This document shows positions 55,499 through 64,000 of a stretch of 64,000 bases of DNA, piece by piece. This stretch comes from Eutreptiella sp. 'Long Island Sound 2002'. Taxonomy: Eukaryota > Euglenozoa > Euglenophyceae > Eutreptiales > Eutreptiaceae. Numbering within the stretch: position 1 is the stretch's first letter; every line of letters starts with the position of its first letter. The notes beneath the pieces were generated by a model. The model saw only the letters and a list, made by a program, of their open reading frames with translations. It made no database searches and was not told the origin of the DNA. The stretch covers positions 151,230,961-151,294,960 of the forward strand of contig OZ038382.1 in assembly GCA_964036045.1 (NCBI GenBank). The letters run 5' to 3'. Position numbers and translations under genes: made by a program.

Positions 55499-58452
55499 CT
55501 GTGAGAACAAGAATGGCAACAAGAAGGATGACGACCACAACGGAGCACGCATCTAGTGAGTGGCACCTTTGGAGATGAGTGAAAGGTTTCACTCATGAAA
55601 CCCTTGGCGGGTTTTCTTGCTTGCACACAAAAGGTTGTCAAGTTTTGCGGTTGGTGATGGCCTTGCGCATGCTTTGCTCTCACCCTTTGGACGCTTGATC
55701 ACTTGTTGGTTGAAAGAGCACCGCACGCTAGTAAAGGTAGCGCTCTAGGGTGCTAGCGTGGTAGGCCACACTATTGCCGCTGTACCCTTCTTTCATATCT
55801 ACGGTCTTTCGTGGTGGGGACATGATATCTCAAAGCATGTGTACTTTGTTTCATTTCTTCGCGAATAAGACCTTCCTAGCGAGTGGGCCAACCACATCGA
55901 AGTCTCCATCTCAGTCTTTTGATATGAGTGTACACTCCACAAGCACATTATTCATTGCCGTTTACCATTGGCAAAAGACCATGGACCAAAAACGGACAAG
56001 GTCCATTGCGGGGCTCTATCAAACCTCCACGATGCATGGTCTCTCCAACGGCACGCAAGAAGAATCCGGTCAAGTATAATATGGTGGCACAACCAACCTG
56101 CATCCATGGTATTGTGCCTCCTCCCGGTAAAGGCCATGATCCCGATCCTGGGTTAGGAGCCGGAAAGGAACGGCCGACGGAACCTTGCTGCCACGGAGTA
56201 TCCTTGTTTGGATACATTGTGTGAGGAACGTCTGGTGACAAAGATGGCAATTTAGTACAGAAATCGCACAAACTACTCCGCTTTCTTTACTTTACCCGCT
56301 TCTCTATGTCAATGCGTATTCTAAACGGAAACACTAGAAAATTACAAAGAGACTCTCGCTTTCTGGCGAGCATTTGCGGCCTAGTCACGTGCATGCGGTA
56401 TGTGGCTTCTTTATGTCTATCGACGTACGCCTCTATGTACGTCCGTACCTTACGAATCAGCCATCTATGTGGAGGAGATACGGTGCGCACCATGAACAGC
56501 AAACATACACGATTTTAGGCACCGGTTGAAGGGAAAAACATTGCTCTCCTTCCGTGCTCTCCTTCTAGTCCGTCAACCACCAAAAAAAGGAGTATTTTTT
56601 GAAGATCCAACGTTATCACAAAAAGTCGGAGCAACAAAGTGGTTGCCATGGCAGCGAACTCAAGTCGGTAGCACTTTTAAAACTGCTTGCTTTTGCATGT
56701 TCGGCAAGCGTCGATGTTGTTCACGCAAACTACTAGGAAGTGCACGAGCATAACATGGCCAGTAACGGATAGTGACAATGTGCCAATGAAACAACCCTAT
56801 CGGCTTCACTTGTTTGGCATTCAATCATTTGCCCGGTTTACAATTCCAAAGGAATAACCGTTTGCACTCTCAAACAAGTGATGATGTATGTCCTGGTTGA
56901 GAGTTGTCAACGAGTTGCTACATGCTCTTTTTTGTTCATGTCACTACTCACTCGGTGACTTCGTAGCTTTTTTGCACGTGTCGGGTGCACGATTGCAAGA
57001 AATTGCCCGTGTAAAATGGTAGAAGACAACTTGCCGTTTGGAGATTGAAACCGATGAGGCTAAAATTGAAACCAAATAGCTAGTCGGTTTTGACCAACTT
57101 GCGCCGGGTTAGAGCCTCGACGCGTGCCAAGAGATTGACGACCTCGTGGTCACGTCTTTTTCTCATCCTCCATCCCAAAAATTTGAAATACAGCTTATTT
57201 CCATTGAACTGCCGACATCGACATGCGAAACGTGCTAGTCTTGCAACTAAAGGCGGCCAAGGGTGATTCAAGTCGTTCAACCAAGTGGCACAAACACAAC
57301 CTCGTATCACGATGAATCAACGATGAACGTGTTTTGTTGCAAGTTTGAGCTCTCACATTGTCCCACCCGTGTCTTGTCCCCGGTTGCTGCGATTTGTCGT
57401 GCGGGTAGTAGACTTTCGCAAAGGAATTTGCGCGCACAACGTTGCACTTGGTGGTACACTTTTGGTGGTACCACAAAAAGTACACTTTTAGTTGTGGTTT
57501 CCAAAACCAAAAAGTACACTTTCCTCAAGTTTCGTGACCAAAGCCCCAAACCAATACAACTTTGTCTCGTTTGTATAGTTTGTCAAGTGTGTCGTTTGTG
57601 CACGAAAACAATACAAAATGAGGGACAAAAAGGGCACAACCCGGGTGGTAGTCGGAGGACATCCACGGTGGTAATAGGCATCTACCCAACCTAATCCGTC
57701 CAAGGCAGCAAGGACAAAATATGTACCCGCCTGTATTGTGCCTCCGTTGTCCCCGAGTAGCTTAAAAGTGGTATAGCTCCGCACATAAACGTCTTGGCCT
57801 GAGTACGTTTTATATTCAAAAGCGTACCAAACAATGTACCAAAACTGTGCACCGAAAATGTATGCATATTTTCAACACAAAAGTGTACAAAAAAATGCAT
57901 CAAAAAAGTGAAGAAACTCGGGCACAGATACGGGTGGGTGCATAAAAAGTGAATGGAATAAGCGATGCACAGCGGCGCAAGAACAAACTCTTCAGTGAGG
58001 CGAAAAAAAATAGACACTCAGAAAGTGAGCGATTCTTGAACATGCATGTGATTGGGTTGCGGCAACTTGCAAGGCTTTCATCACAAAGCACACATGGCGG
58101 CAAGGCTTTTTTCCAAGATAATCTGTTGGTAATACCCCGAGCTATTGCAAGTTGATCTTGCGTTGACTTTCTTGTGTTCAAGTGTAATCAAGTGAACATA
58201 GACAACCCCGCGCGCAATATCTCTTCTTGCCCTGTTTCCCGAGGACCCTTGGCGAGAATCCAACAGTCTTTTGTTGCCTTGTTGCTCTGCTTGCCTTCCT
58301 TCCACCTCTATTACAACACCAACTAGGTCCCACGATCCCGACAATTTTGATATCTTGTTCCCCCTCTTCGCATTGATGAGACGGCAGGGCTCTCGTCAGG
58401 CGATGGTTCGCCCACGCATCGATGGTGGCAAGAACAAGGAATTACGCAAGTG
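55499..58452. other. Spacer without recognisable genes
   Basis: No exon is supported on either strand. A local hairpin with GTGGTACCAC at its centre and the repeated word AAAAAGTACACTTT lies at about 57,450-57,525. Confidence 0.45.
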
Positions 58453-58503
58453 TTATCCGTAGAATTGCAAATTCTACGGATAAGCGCTTATCCGTAGAAT
58501 TCT
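58453..58503. repeat. 32-bp perfect palindrome plus a third half-copy
   Basis: 58470-58501 is a perfect palindrome with half-site TTATCCGTAGAATT and centre AAGCGCTT. A third copy of the half-site lies at 58453-58466, so three arms alternate in orientation. It sits about 150 bp upstream of the MULE coding relic and could be a terminal or regulatory site of that or another element. Confidence 0.9.
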
Positions 58504-58622
58504 GGTTCGGCGCCGGATTTCTGCCAAAAAACACGATTTTGTGAGCAAAAGGAACTAAAGTGACGAAATTTTGCAGATACAAAGATTAGCATTTCTGTTT
58601 CTGATTTCTGACGTTTTTAATA

Positions 58623-59042
58623 TTGCAGAAGTGTGAGAAAATCTGCAGAATGCAAGCGAAGGGCTATAAAATACGAAAGGTGATTGATATTGATTGCTTG
58701 AGTGACACCTCATCATCTAGCAAGTCCATCACACCACCAAAAGTCAAAGAAGAGCTCACGGATGAAGTTGAGGAGGTGGTGTGCATAGAGCAAACCGGTG
58801 AACGAGAAGAGGAAGAAGAGTCAAATGAAAATGGATAGTCAGATAGCGACGAGGATGATACGAATGATGTTGGTGAAGACATCACGGACACAAATGATTC
58901 GCATGATGAAGAGGTAAATTATGAACAACAGCCTCTGGTAAAACCAAATGAAGATACCCTTGCAGAGCCACCTATCAAAGTTGGTGACATCTTATGGATA
59001 GAAAAGGAAGTTGTGAAGAAAGAGGCAGGCATCCATCCCTAG
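58623..59042 (+). pseudogene. MULE-associated acidic N-terminal region
   Basis: The frame starts MQKCEKICRMQAKGYKIRKV and becomes strongly acidic (EREEEEESNENG). It has one in-frame TAG at 58836-58838, then continues SDEDDTNDVGEDITDTNDSH and ILWIEKEVVKKEAG until about 59,040. A possible intron (about 59,036-59,189, ending TTAGGTTAG) leads to the next coding block. It is assigned to the MULE by adjacency and strand. Confidence 0.45.
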
Positions 59043-59238
59043 GTGCCGTGAAATCGTATTACGTTACTCCATCCCTAGCCCGAGCCGAAAGCTGAGCCTC
59101 TATCGTTTGTGGCACCCCTAACCCTCGCCGCAACCCTAATTCATTCCATTCTGTCATTATTGCTATGTGTTAGGTCCGCTTTAGGTTAGGATACCACTTG
59201 ACTACGAATACTTCCAACAATGATTACTTGTACTTCCA

Positions 59239-60088
59239 ATGTGGCGTGCCTTGAAATATCGGCCGGACAGCCAAGGAGTTGTTGGTGGATGTGATGTGCA
59301 AAAGGCATGTAAGAGGCCGACCAAACGGTTCAAAGGGGAGGAAGCTAAAGAACAAGACATCTATTTGGATCAGCCCCAAGAGGAAGGCAATGAGAGTGGT
59401 AAGGATGATGATGACTCATCATCTCCTTGTCAAGGCAAGGTTAAAAAGTCTCCTTGCCGCATTGCTTTGAAACTCCGTGTTGCAGTTTTTCAAATGGACA
59501 AGATTGACCTAACTCATAACCACGGGATGCCTTCCGTCCGTGCGCAAGCTAGGGACGAAAGATACATCAAGGCTGAGTGGGCACGCACCATAAAGAGCCA
59601 TGGTGCCCTGAGTTTGACTCCCACTATGTGCTTGGAGCTACTAGAAACACAATATGGGGATGGGTTTCGCGATGCAAAAATTGAAGCACGCGATATCTCC
59701 TATTTGGATTATAATTTTGGAGACAAGGTTGCCACTGACTGCTATGAGCTCGTCGAGCATTTTGAAACCAAAAAAAAAGAGGATCTCCGATGGGTTGTGG
59801 AGGTGGAAAAATAAAATGCAGAATAACAGGTTGACGCATTTGTTTTGGATGAGCCCCAACCAAGTTGAGATTGCTTCTGGTTTCAATTACCTCACCATCC
59901 ACGATAATACTCATAACTGTAATATGTATCTCCACCTCGGCTGCTTCACCACAATCAACGAGCAGGGAATATCATTATTGGTAGCACAAGGTCTTGTCCT
60001 CCGTGAAAGAGATTGTGATTACCCAATGTTAGTTTTCGCGATGGTTGACCCACACCCCCTCTGCTGCAGAGGTCCACATGACGGATGA
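59239..60088 (+). pseudogene. Mutator-like (MULE) transposase relic, frameshifted
   Basis: First frame (to 59814): a zinc-finger-like start (Cys near 59,240; KVKKSPCRIALKLRVAVFQ; KIDLTHNHGM, the His pair of FLYWCH/WRKY-type MULE fingers), then LLETQYGDGFRDAKIEARDI and DYNFGDKVATDCYELVEHFE, ending WVVEVEK at a stop. A +1 shift near 59,815 opens the second frame: LTHLFWMSPNQVEIASGFNY, then HDNTHNCNMYLHLGCFTTIN and GISLLVAQGLVLRERDCDYP. That matches the MULE transposase pattern (FW, then D-x-T-x-x-x-N for the first catalytic Asp, then the beta-rich core and the acidic E-R-D region). The frame ends at 60088, well before a full DDE domain, so the 3' part is lost. The copy is inactive. Confidence 0.75.
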
Positions 60089-60673
60089 CTCATGCATTCA
60101 ATTGCACCGCGGTAAATTTTTCCCCGATGGCACCCATACCTATCGGCAAAAATGAATAAAATGTACAAAACCCTCTGTCAATTAAGTTAACTAAGAGCAT
60201 TCCGCCTTCGAAAATATAAGGTACGGAAGCTAGTTGTTGTACCAAGCACTAGTTCTTGTACCACTACATGAAAGTGAGAAATAAGGTAGTTTTTCCATAC
60301 AAACTTAGGATACATGTGTTTAATAGCTGACAATAGATTGTCTGAGGCTCTCTTCGTCTTCATATGTCATGGCTACCCATACTACCCTTGGTAGGCCCCC
60401 ACTGCGAGTAAAAGTGGAAGAGACCAAGTCTGTTGTCCACTCCGGGGGGACAGATTGGGTGGCTTTGAGTACATATTGACATTTAGATAATCAAAAAGCA
60501 TAAAATTAGGTATGCCAAATGTATATTTTGTTGAAATCAAAGTGCTCTGTCGTTAAAAATCAGCGTGCGCTAGTTCCGGAGGGAGCCGGCGCTTCCGTTA
60601 ACTCCCTCTGCAACCTTTGCGCGGCCGATTTTAGCTGCATGGGTCGATGCTTTAAGGGTTTGACTGCTCAGAC
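60089..60673. other. Spacer between MULE relic and foldback element
   Basis: No coding evidence. It may include the decayed 3' part of the MULE. Confidence 0.45.
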
Positions 60674-61129
60674 CTATCAAGAACAATGTAAAACTACCCC
60701 CTAGCCATCCAAAATCCTTCAGTTATAGAGACATTGTTCGATTTCTGGCGTGTAAAGGCCCCGCTCCCTCCCGCACTAAAGACCCAAGGTTTTCTCAGTT
60801 GACGGAATGAATTTGAATAATTCTACGGTCAATTTTGGTGTTAAGTTATACCTTTCAAAGTTTGAAATACTACTACGTTCATCAATGCAACAAAACATTG
60901 ATACACTAAGGTGGTACACAAAGTAGTCTACTCCCAAATATCAGTGCCTCATGACGTCCCTTTATTTGTAAATCTCTCAGCTCCAAGGAAATGTTTTCCA
61001 GCGAGTAAGATTTTATTTCAAACTTCAACTTTTCTGCTTCCCAATGCAAACCCACTACCAAAAAACTCAAATGCTAGCTAATTGTTTGAAAGCATCCAAA
61101 ATGGTACACCTATTGGCTCCTTTACCTTA
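60674..61129. repeat. Foldback element, left inverted arm
   Basis: About 456 bp, matching 62674-63140 in reverse complement with scattered substitutions and small indels. Confidence 0.85.
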
Positions 61130-61196
61130 TATTTACGAGGGAAATGCAGGCCACTGTCAGATGCTTTGGGCAGAGCGTTCCGCAGATAGTGAAAAC

Positions 61197-61800
61197 CACC
61201 TCTCTCCAAGTAAACACCAATTCCCTCCAAGTGAAAAACACCCCTCTCCAAGTGAAAAACACCCCCCTCTGAGTGAAAAACACCTCTCTCCAAGTTCAAA
61301 CCACCTCTCTCCAAGTGAACACCACTTCCCTTCAAATCAAAAACACCTCCACCTAAGTGAAAACCCTCCCCTTCCAAATGAAAAATACCTCCTCTCAAGT
61401 GAAAACCACCTTCCTCCAAATGAAAAACACCTCTCTCTAAGGGAAAAGCACCCGCCTCCAAGTGAAAAACACATCTCTCCAACTAGGTGAAAAACACCCC
61501 CCTCTAAGTGAAAAACACCCCCCCTCCTAAGTGAAGAACACCTCCCTCCAAGTGAAAAAAAACTCCACTTAAGTGAAAAACACATCCCTCCAAGTGAAAA
61601 CCACCTCCCTCTAAATGAAAAACACCCCCCTCCAAGTGAAAAACACCCCCCTCCAAGTGAAAAACACCCTCTCCAAGTGAAAAACCCCCCTCACTAGTTG
61701 AAAAACACCCCCTCCAAGTGAAAACCATCTCTCTACATGAGTTTTGGGTCTCTCTCCAAGTCAAAAGCCCCTCTCTCCAAGTGAAAAACACCTCTCCGCA
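61197..61800. repeat. 18-bp minisatellite inside foldback element
   Basis: CTCCAAGTGAAAAACACC and variants repeat over about 600 bp. The array yields fortuitous open frames (SEKHPPLSEKHLSPS on plus, FHLEGGVFHLEGG on minus). Confidence 0.9.
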
Positions 61801-61894
61801 TGAGCATGGGAAGCAAGACACACACGATGACAAACAAGGCCAATTGCAAAATGGGCAAAGTAGGTCAATTGCATCCATATGATGTGATGACCTG

Positions 61895-62640
61895 TAAACG
61901 ACGAAATGGGTACGATGAAAGCCCAAAATGGATTGGAGATGGTATTGGAATAACAAAATGGGCATCATGAAAGGCCAAAATGGGTTGGAAGTGCTATGTT
62001 AACGACAAAAGGGGTGTGCTATAAGCTCCAAATGGGTTGAAAACGGTAAGGCCAAAAAGGGTTGAAAATGGTATCGGAGTGACGAAATGGGTGTGATGAA
62101 AGCACAAAATGGGCTGAAAATGGTATTGGAGTGACAAAATGGGTGTGATGAAAGTATAAAATGGGTTGGAAATGGTATCTGAGTGATGAAGTGGGTGTGA
62201 TGAAAGCCAAAAATGGGTTGAAAATGATACCTTGATGACGAAATGGGTGTGATGAAAGCCCGAAATGGGATGAAAATGGTATCCGAGTGATGAAGTAGGT
62301 GTGATTAAAGCCCACAATAGGTTGGAAACAGTACGTTGATGACAAAATGGGTGTGGTGAAAGCCCGAAATGGGTTGAAAATCGGTTGAAAATGGTATTGG
62401 AATGACAAAATGGGTGTGATGAAAGACCAAAATGGGTTGAAAATTTTGTACGAGCGATGAAGTGGTTGTGATGAAAGCCCAAAATGGGTTCGAAATGGTA
62501 TGTTACTGACAGAATGGGTGTAATGAGAGCCCAAAATGGGTTAAAAATCGGGTAAAAGTGGTATTGGAATTACAAAATGGGTGTGATAAAAGACCAAATT
62601 GGGTTGGAAATGGTATCAGAATGACCAGATGGGTATGGTT
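61895..62640. repeat. 52-bp minisatellite inside foldback element
   Basis: Units contain GAAATGGGTGTGATGAAAGC and AAAATGGGTTGAAAATGGTA. GTGTGATGAA recurs at about 52-bp intervals (62091, 62143, 62195 and onward), with decay toward the edges. Confidence 0.9.
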
Positions 62641-62673
62641 AAAGGTGCAATAGAAATCAAACTCAAGTGTCAT

Positions 62674-63140
62674 TAAGGTAAAGACCCCAATAGGTGTACC
62701 ATTTTGGATGCTTTTAAACAATTACATAACATTTGAGTTTTTTGGTAGTAAGTTTGCATTGGGAAGTAGAAAAGTTGAAGTTTGAAATAAAATCCTACGT
62801 GTTGGAAAATATTTCCTTGGAGCTGAGAAATTTACAAATAAAGGGACGTCATGTAGGCGCTGCTATTTGGGGGTGGACTACTTTGTGTACCACCTTAGTT
62901 TATCAATGTTTTGTCGCATTGATGAACATAGTGGTATTTCAAACTTTGAAAGGTATAATTTTACACGAAAATTGACTCTTGAATTATTTAAATACATCCC
63001 GCCAGCTGAAAAACCTTGAATCTTTGGCGCGGGAGGGAGCGGCACCTTTACGCGCCAGAAATCGCCAGAAATCGGACAATTTCTCTGCTAACGGAAGGAT
63101 TGTGGATGGCTAGGGGGTTGATTTACATCGTTCTTGATAG
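62674..63140. repeat. Foldback element, right inverted arm
   Basis: About 467 bp, inverse of the left arm. Its inner end starts TAAGGTAAAG and its outer end is TTCTTGATAG. Confidence 0.85.
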
Positions 63141-63421
63141 TGACGCGTTCCCGTGGGGGGCCTGGCCACGGGACGCTGCGGTGGACACGCACAAGTGAGC
63201 AGGCAGGCAAAGCACTACGCTCACAGGGGCATCATTGCGCTCGTGTCATGTGACAAAGCGTTTCAGGATCCTTGCCACTCTGAAACAAGGGAACAAAAGT
63301 ATGTACAGCAACACATCAGGATATGTACACATGGGGTTAAGACTGGACTGGGGTAAGGGCATCACAGGACAATAGACACACAGTCTCAACTCATATCCCA
63401 ATCCCAGGTCCGACCCTCTCA
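63141..63421. other. Short spacer right of foldback element
   Basis: No gene or repeat seen. Confidence 0.4.
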
Positions 63422-63973
63422 GTGGCTGGTGGGGGCGGGGGCTCAAACACAACCCATGCCCTGCTCAGTCCGGACCCCGAAACCCTGCCCATAGGGGGGG
63501 TGTCCCGCCCAGCCACAGGCGAGTTCCTGGGAACCAAGGGGCTCCAAGGCCAACCGACAGTGGCTCCCCATGCTCCCTTAACGGCAGGTGCCAACTCCTC
63601 TCTGAGCCAGAGATATGGCCCCGCAATTATCCCCAAGGAGTTGGTAGCTGAAAATGGGCTGTTTCAGCCCAAACTGATATTAGCTCAAAAATCTCCAAAA
63701 TTGATCCCTCGTCCGGACCCGCCAGAGGTAGGGACGAGGCAACTGACCCTATGCCCTTCGAATACGAACTCCCTGGAGCCCTCACTCAACCTGGTTCCCT
63801 CTGAGGTCCCGGCATCAGGGCACCACGGGTTCGTCAAGTGGGGTCATGATGCCAAAATCACCAAAATTGGCGTCATTCCCACGCGTGGCTCGCCCGGCCA
63901 GGGCAAGGCCAATGGGTCACAGGATAGGAGGCAGGACCTAGGACTTACATCTGAGTGTACAACTTGGAATTAG
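63422..63973 (+). CDS. Hypothetical ORF, 183 codons
   Basis: This is the longest frame in the last kilobase, with ATG at 63422 and a stop at 63973. The product starts with a glycine run (AGGGGG) and is Pro/Ser/Gly-rich with the segment SQRYGPAIIPKELVAENGLF. It has no recognisable domain and low complexity, so it may be a chance frame, a gag-like remnant or the start of a gene beyond the window. The opposite-strand frame (63391-63636) is shorter. Confidence 0.25.
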   Translation: MAGGGGGSNTTHALLSPDPETLPIGGVSRPATGEFLGTKGLQGQPTVAPHAPLTAGANSSLSQRYGPAIIPKELVAENGLFQPKLILAQKSPKLIPRPDPPEVGTRQLTLCPSNTNSLEPSLNLVPSEVPASGHHGFVKWGHDAKITKIGVIPTRGSPGQGKANGSQDRRQDLGLTSECTTWN

Positions 63974-64000
63974 GTCCGGGCTCCCTGTGGGCATAGAGAT

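Larger units (their letters stand above)
60674..63140. mobile_element. Foldback-type element with about 460-bp inverted arms
   Basis: 60674-61129 and 62674-63140 are long inverted repeats. The left arm begins CTATCAAGAACAATGTAAA and the right ends with its inverse, TTCTTGATAG. Corresponding words run through the whole arm, such as CATCCAAAATGGTACACC near 61,095, inverted near 62,700, and ACGTCCCTTTATTTGTAAAT near 60,955, inverted near 62,840. Between the arms are two minisatellites and no transposase. Long inverted arms around tandem repeats match the Foldback/Galileo style of DNA transposon. The flanks (AGAC on the left, TGAC on the right) give no clean target-site duplication. Confidence 0.85.

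Noticed and set aside
61078-61968. Repeat proteins FHLEGGV... and SEKHPP...
   Set aside because: They are fortuitous translation of an 18-bp minisatellite inside a foldback element.
60661-63150. Target-site duplication GAC/TGAC around the foldback element
   Set aside because: Only three adjoining bases agree and the position is off by one; not enough to call.

Overview
This 64-kb window reads as nuclear DNA of an intron-rich, repeat-rich eukaryote. A green alga or related protist is my best guess, from the TKL-type kinase, the long introns and the mix of transposable elements; this is inference. There are no operons, Shine-Dalgarno-led ORFs, rRNA or tRNA that I could recognise. Almost all long open frames are relics of mobile elements or chance frames. 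Host coding sequence survives as short exons with GT-AG borders, nearly all on the minus strand.

Minus-strand host genes. (1) A protein kinase gene runs from at least 45,248 down to 6,768. Seven exons (45041-45248, 44528-44689, 42607-42842, 40220-40340, 34067-34231, 31859-32053, 6768-6986) join in compatible phase. They give a degenerate EF-hand-like segment followed by a near-complete TKL-type kinase domain: glycine loop, AxK lysine, HRD, DFD in place of DFG, APE and the subdomain XI arginine. The last intron would be about 24.9 kb and holds most of the window's mobile elements. An exon at 48476-48954 may be its N-terminal region. (2) Further up, 51,899-55,498 encodes a Cys-x2-Cys...Cys-x2-Cys zinc-module protein: two near-duplicate phase-0 exons, then a 566-codon terminal exon with two more modules and a Pro/Gln minisatellite.

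Mobile-element landscape, left to right: a sharply GC-rich element with divergent ORFs (7.2-11.9 kb, frameshifted); a minus-strand LINE with endonuclease, reverse transcriptase and C-terminal zinc motif but a mutated RT active site (12.1-16.4 kb); an unknown intron-bearing element gene (18.6-23.0 kb) whose introns and flanks, but not exons, carry a GGCCGAAATTTCGGCC palindrome at about 70-bp spacing; a second intron-bearing element (23.6-28.3 kb) whose four AT-rich spacers each carry an AGGTTAAT...ATTAACCT inverted pair; a gag-like pseudogene (28.5-29.7 kb); G-rich foldback modules (26.5, 27.9, 31.0, 33.6 kb); a Mutator-like (MULE) transposase relic (58.6-60.1 kb); and a 2.47-kb long-inverted-repeat foldback element with two internal minisatellites (60,674-63,140).

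The observations most worth following are the palindrome array confined to noncoding DNA, the parallel hairpin-bearing introns of the second element, the foldback element, and the kinase gene with its giant TE-filled intron and DFD motif. The first 6.7 kb and the spacers at 35-40, 46-48, 49-51.9 and 55.5-58.4 kb hold nothing I can recognise as genes.
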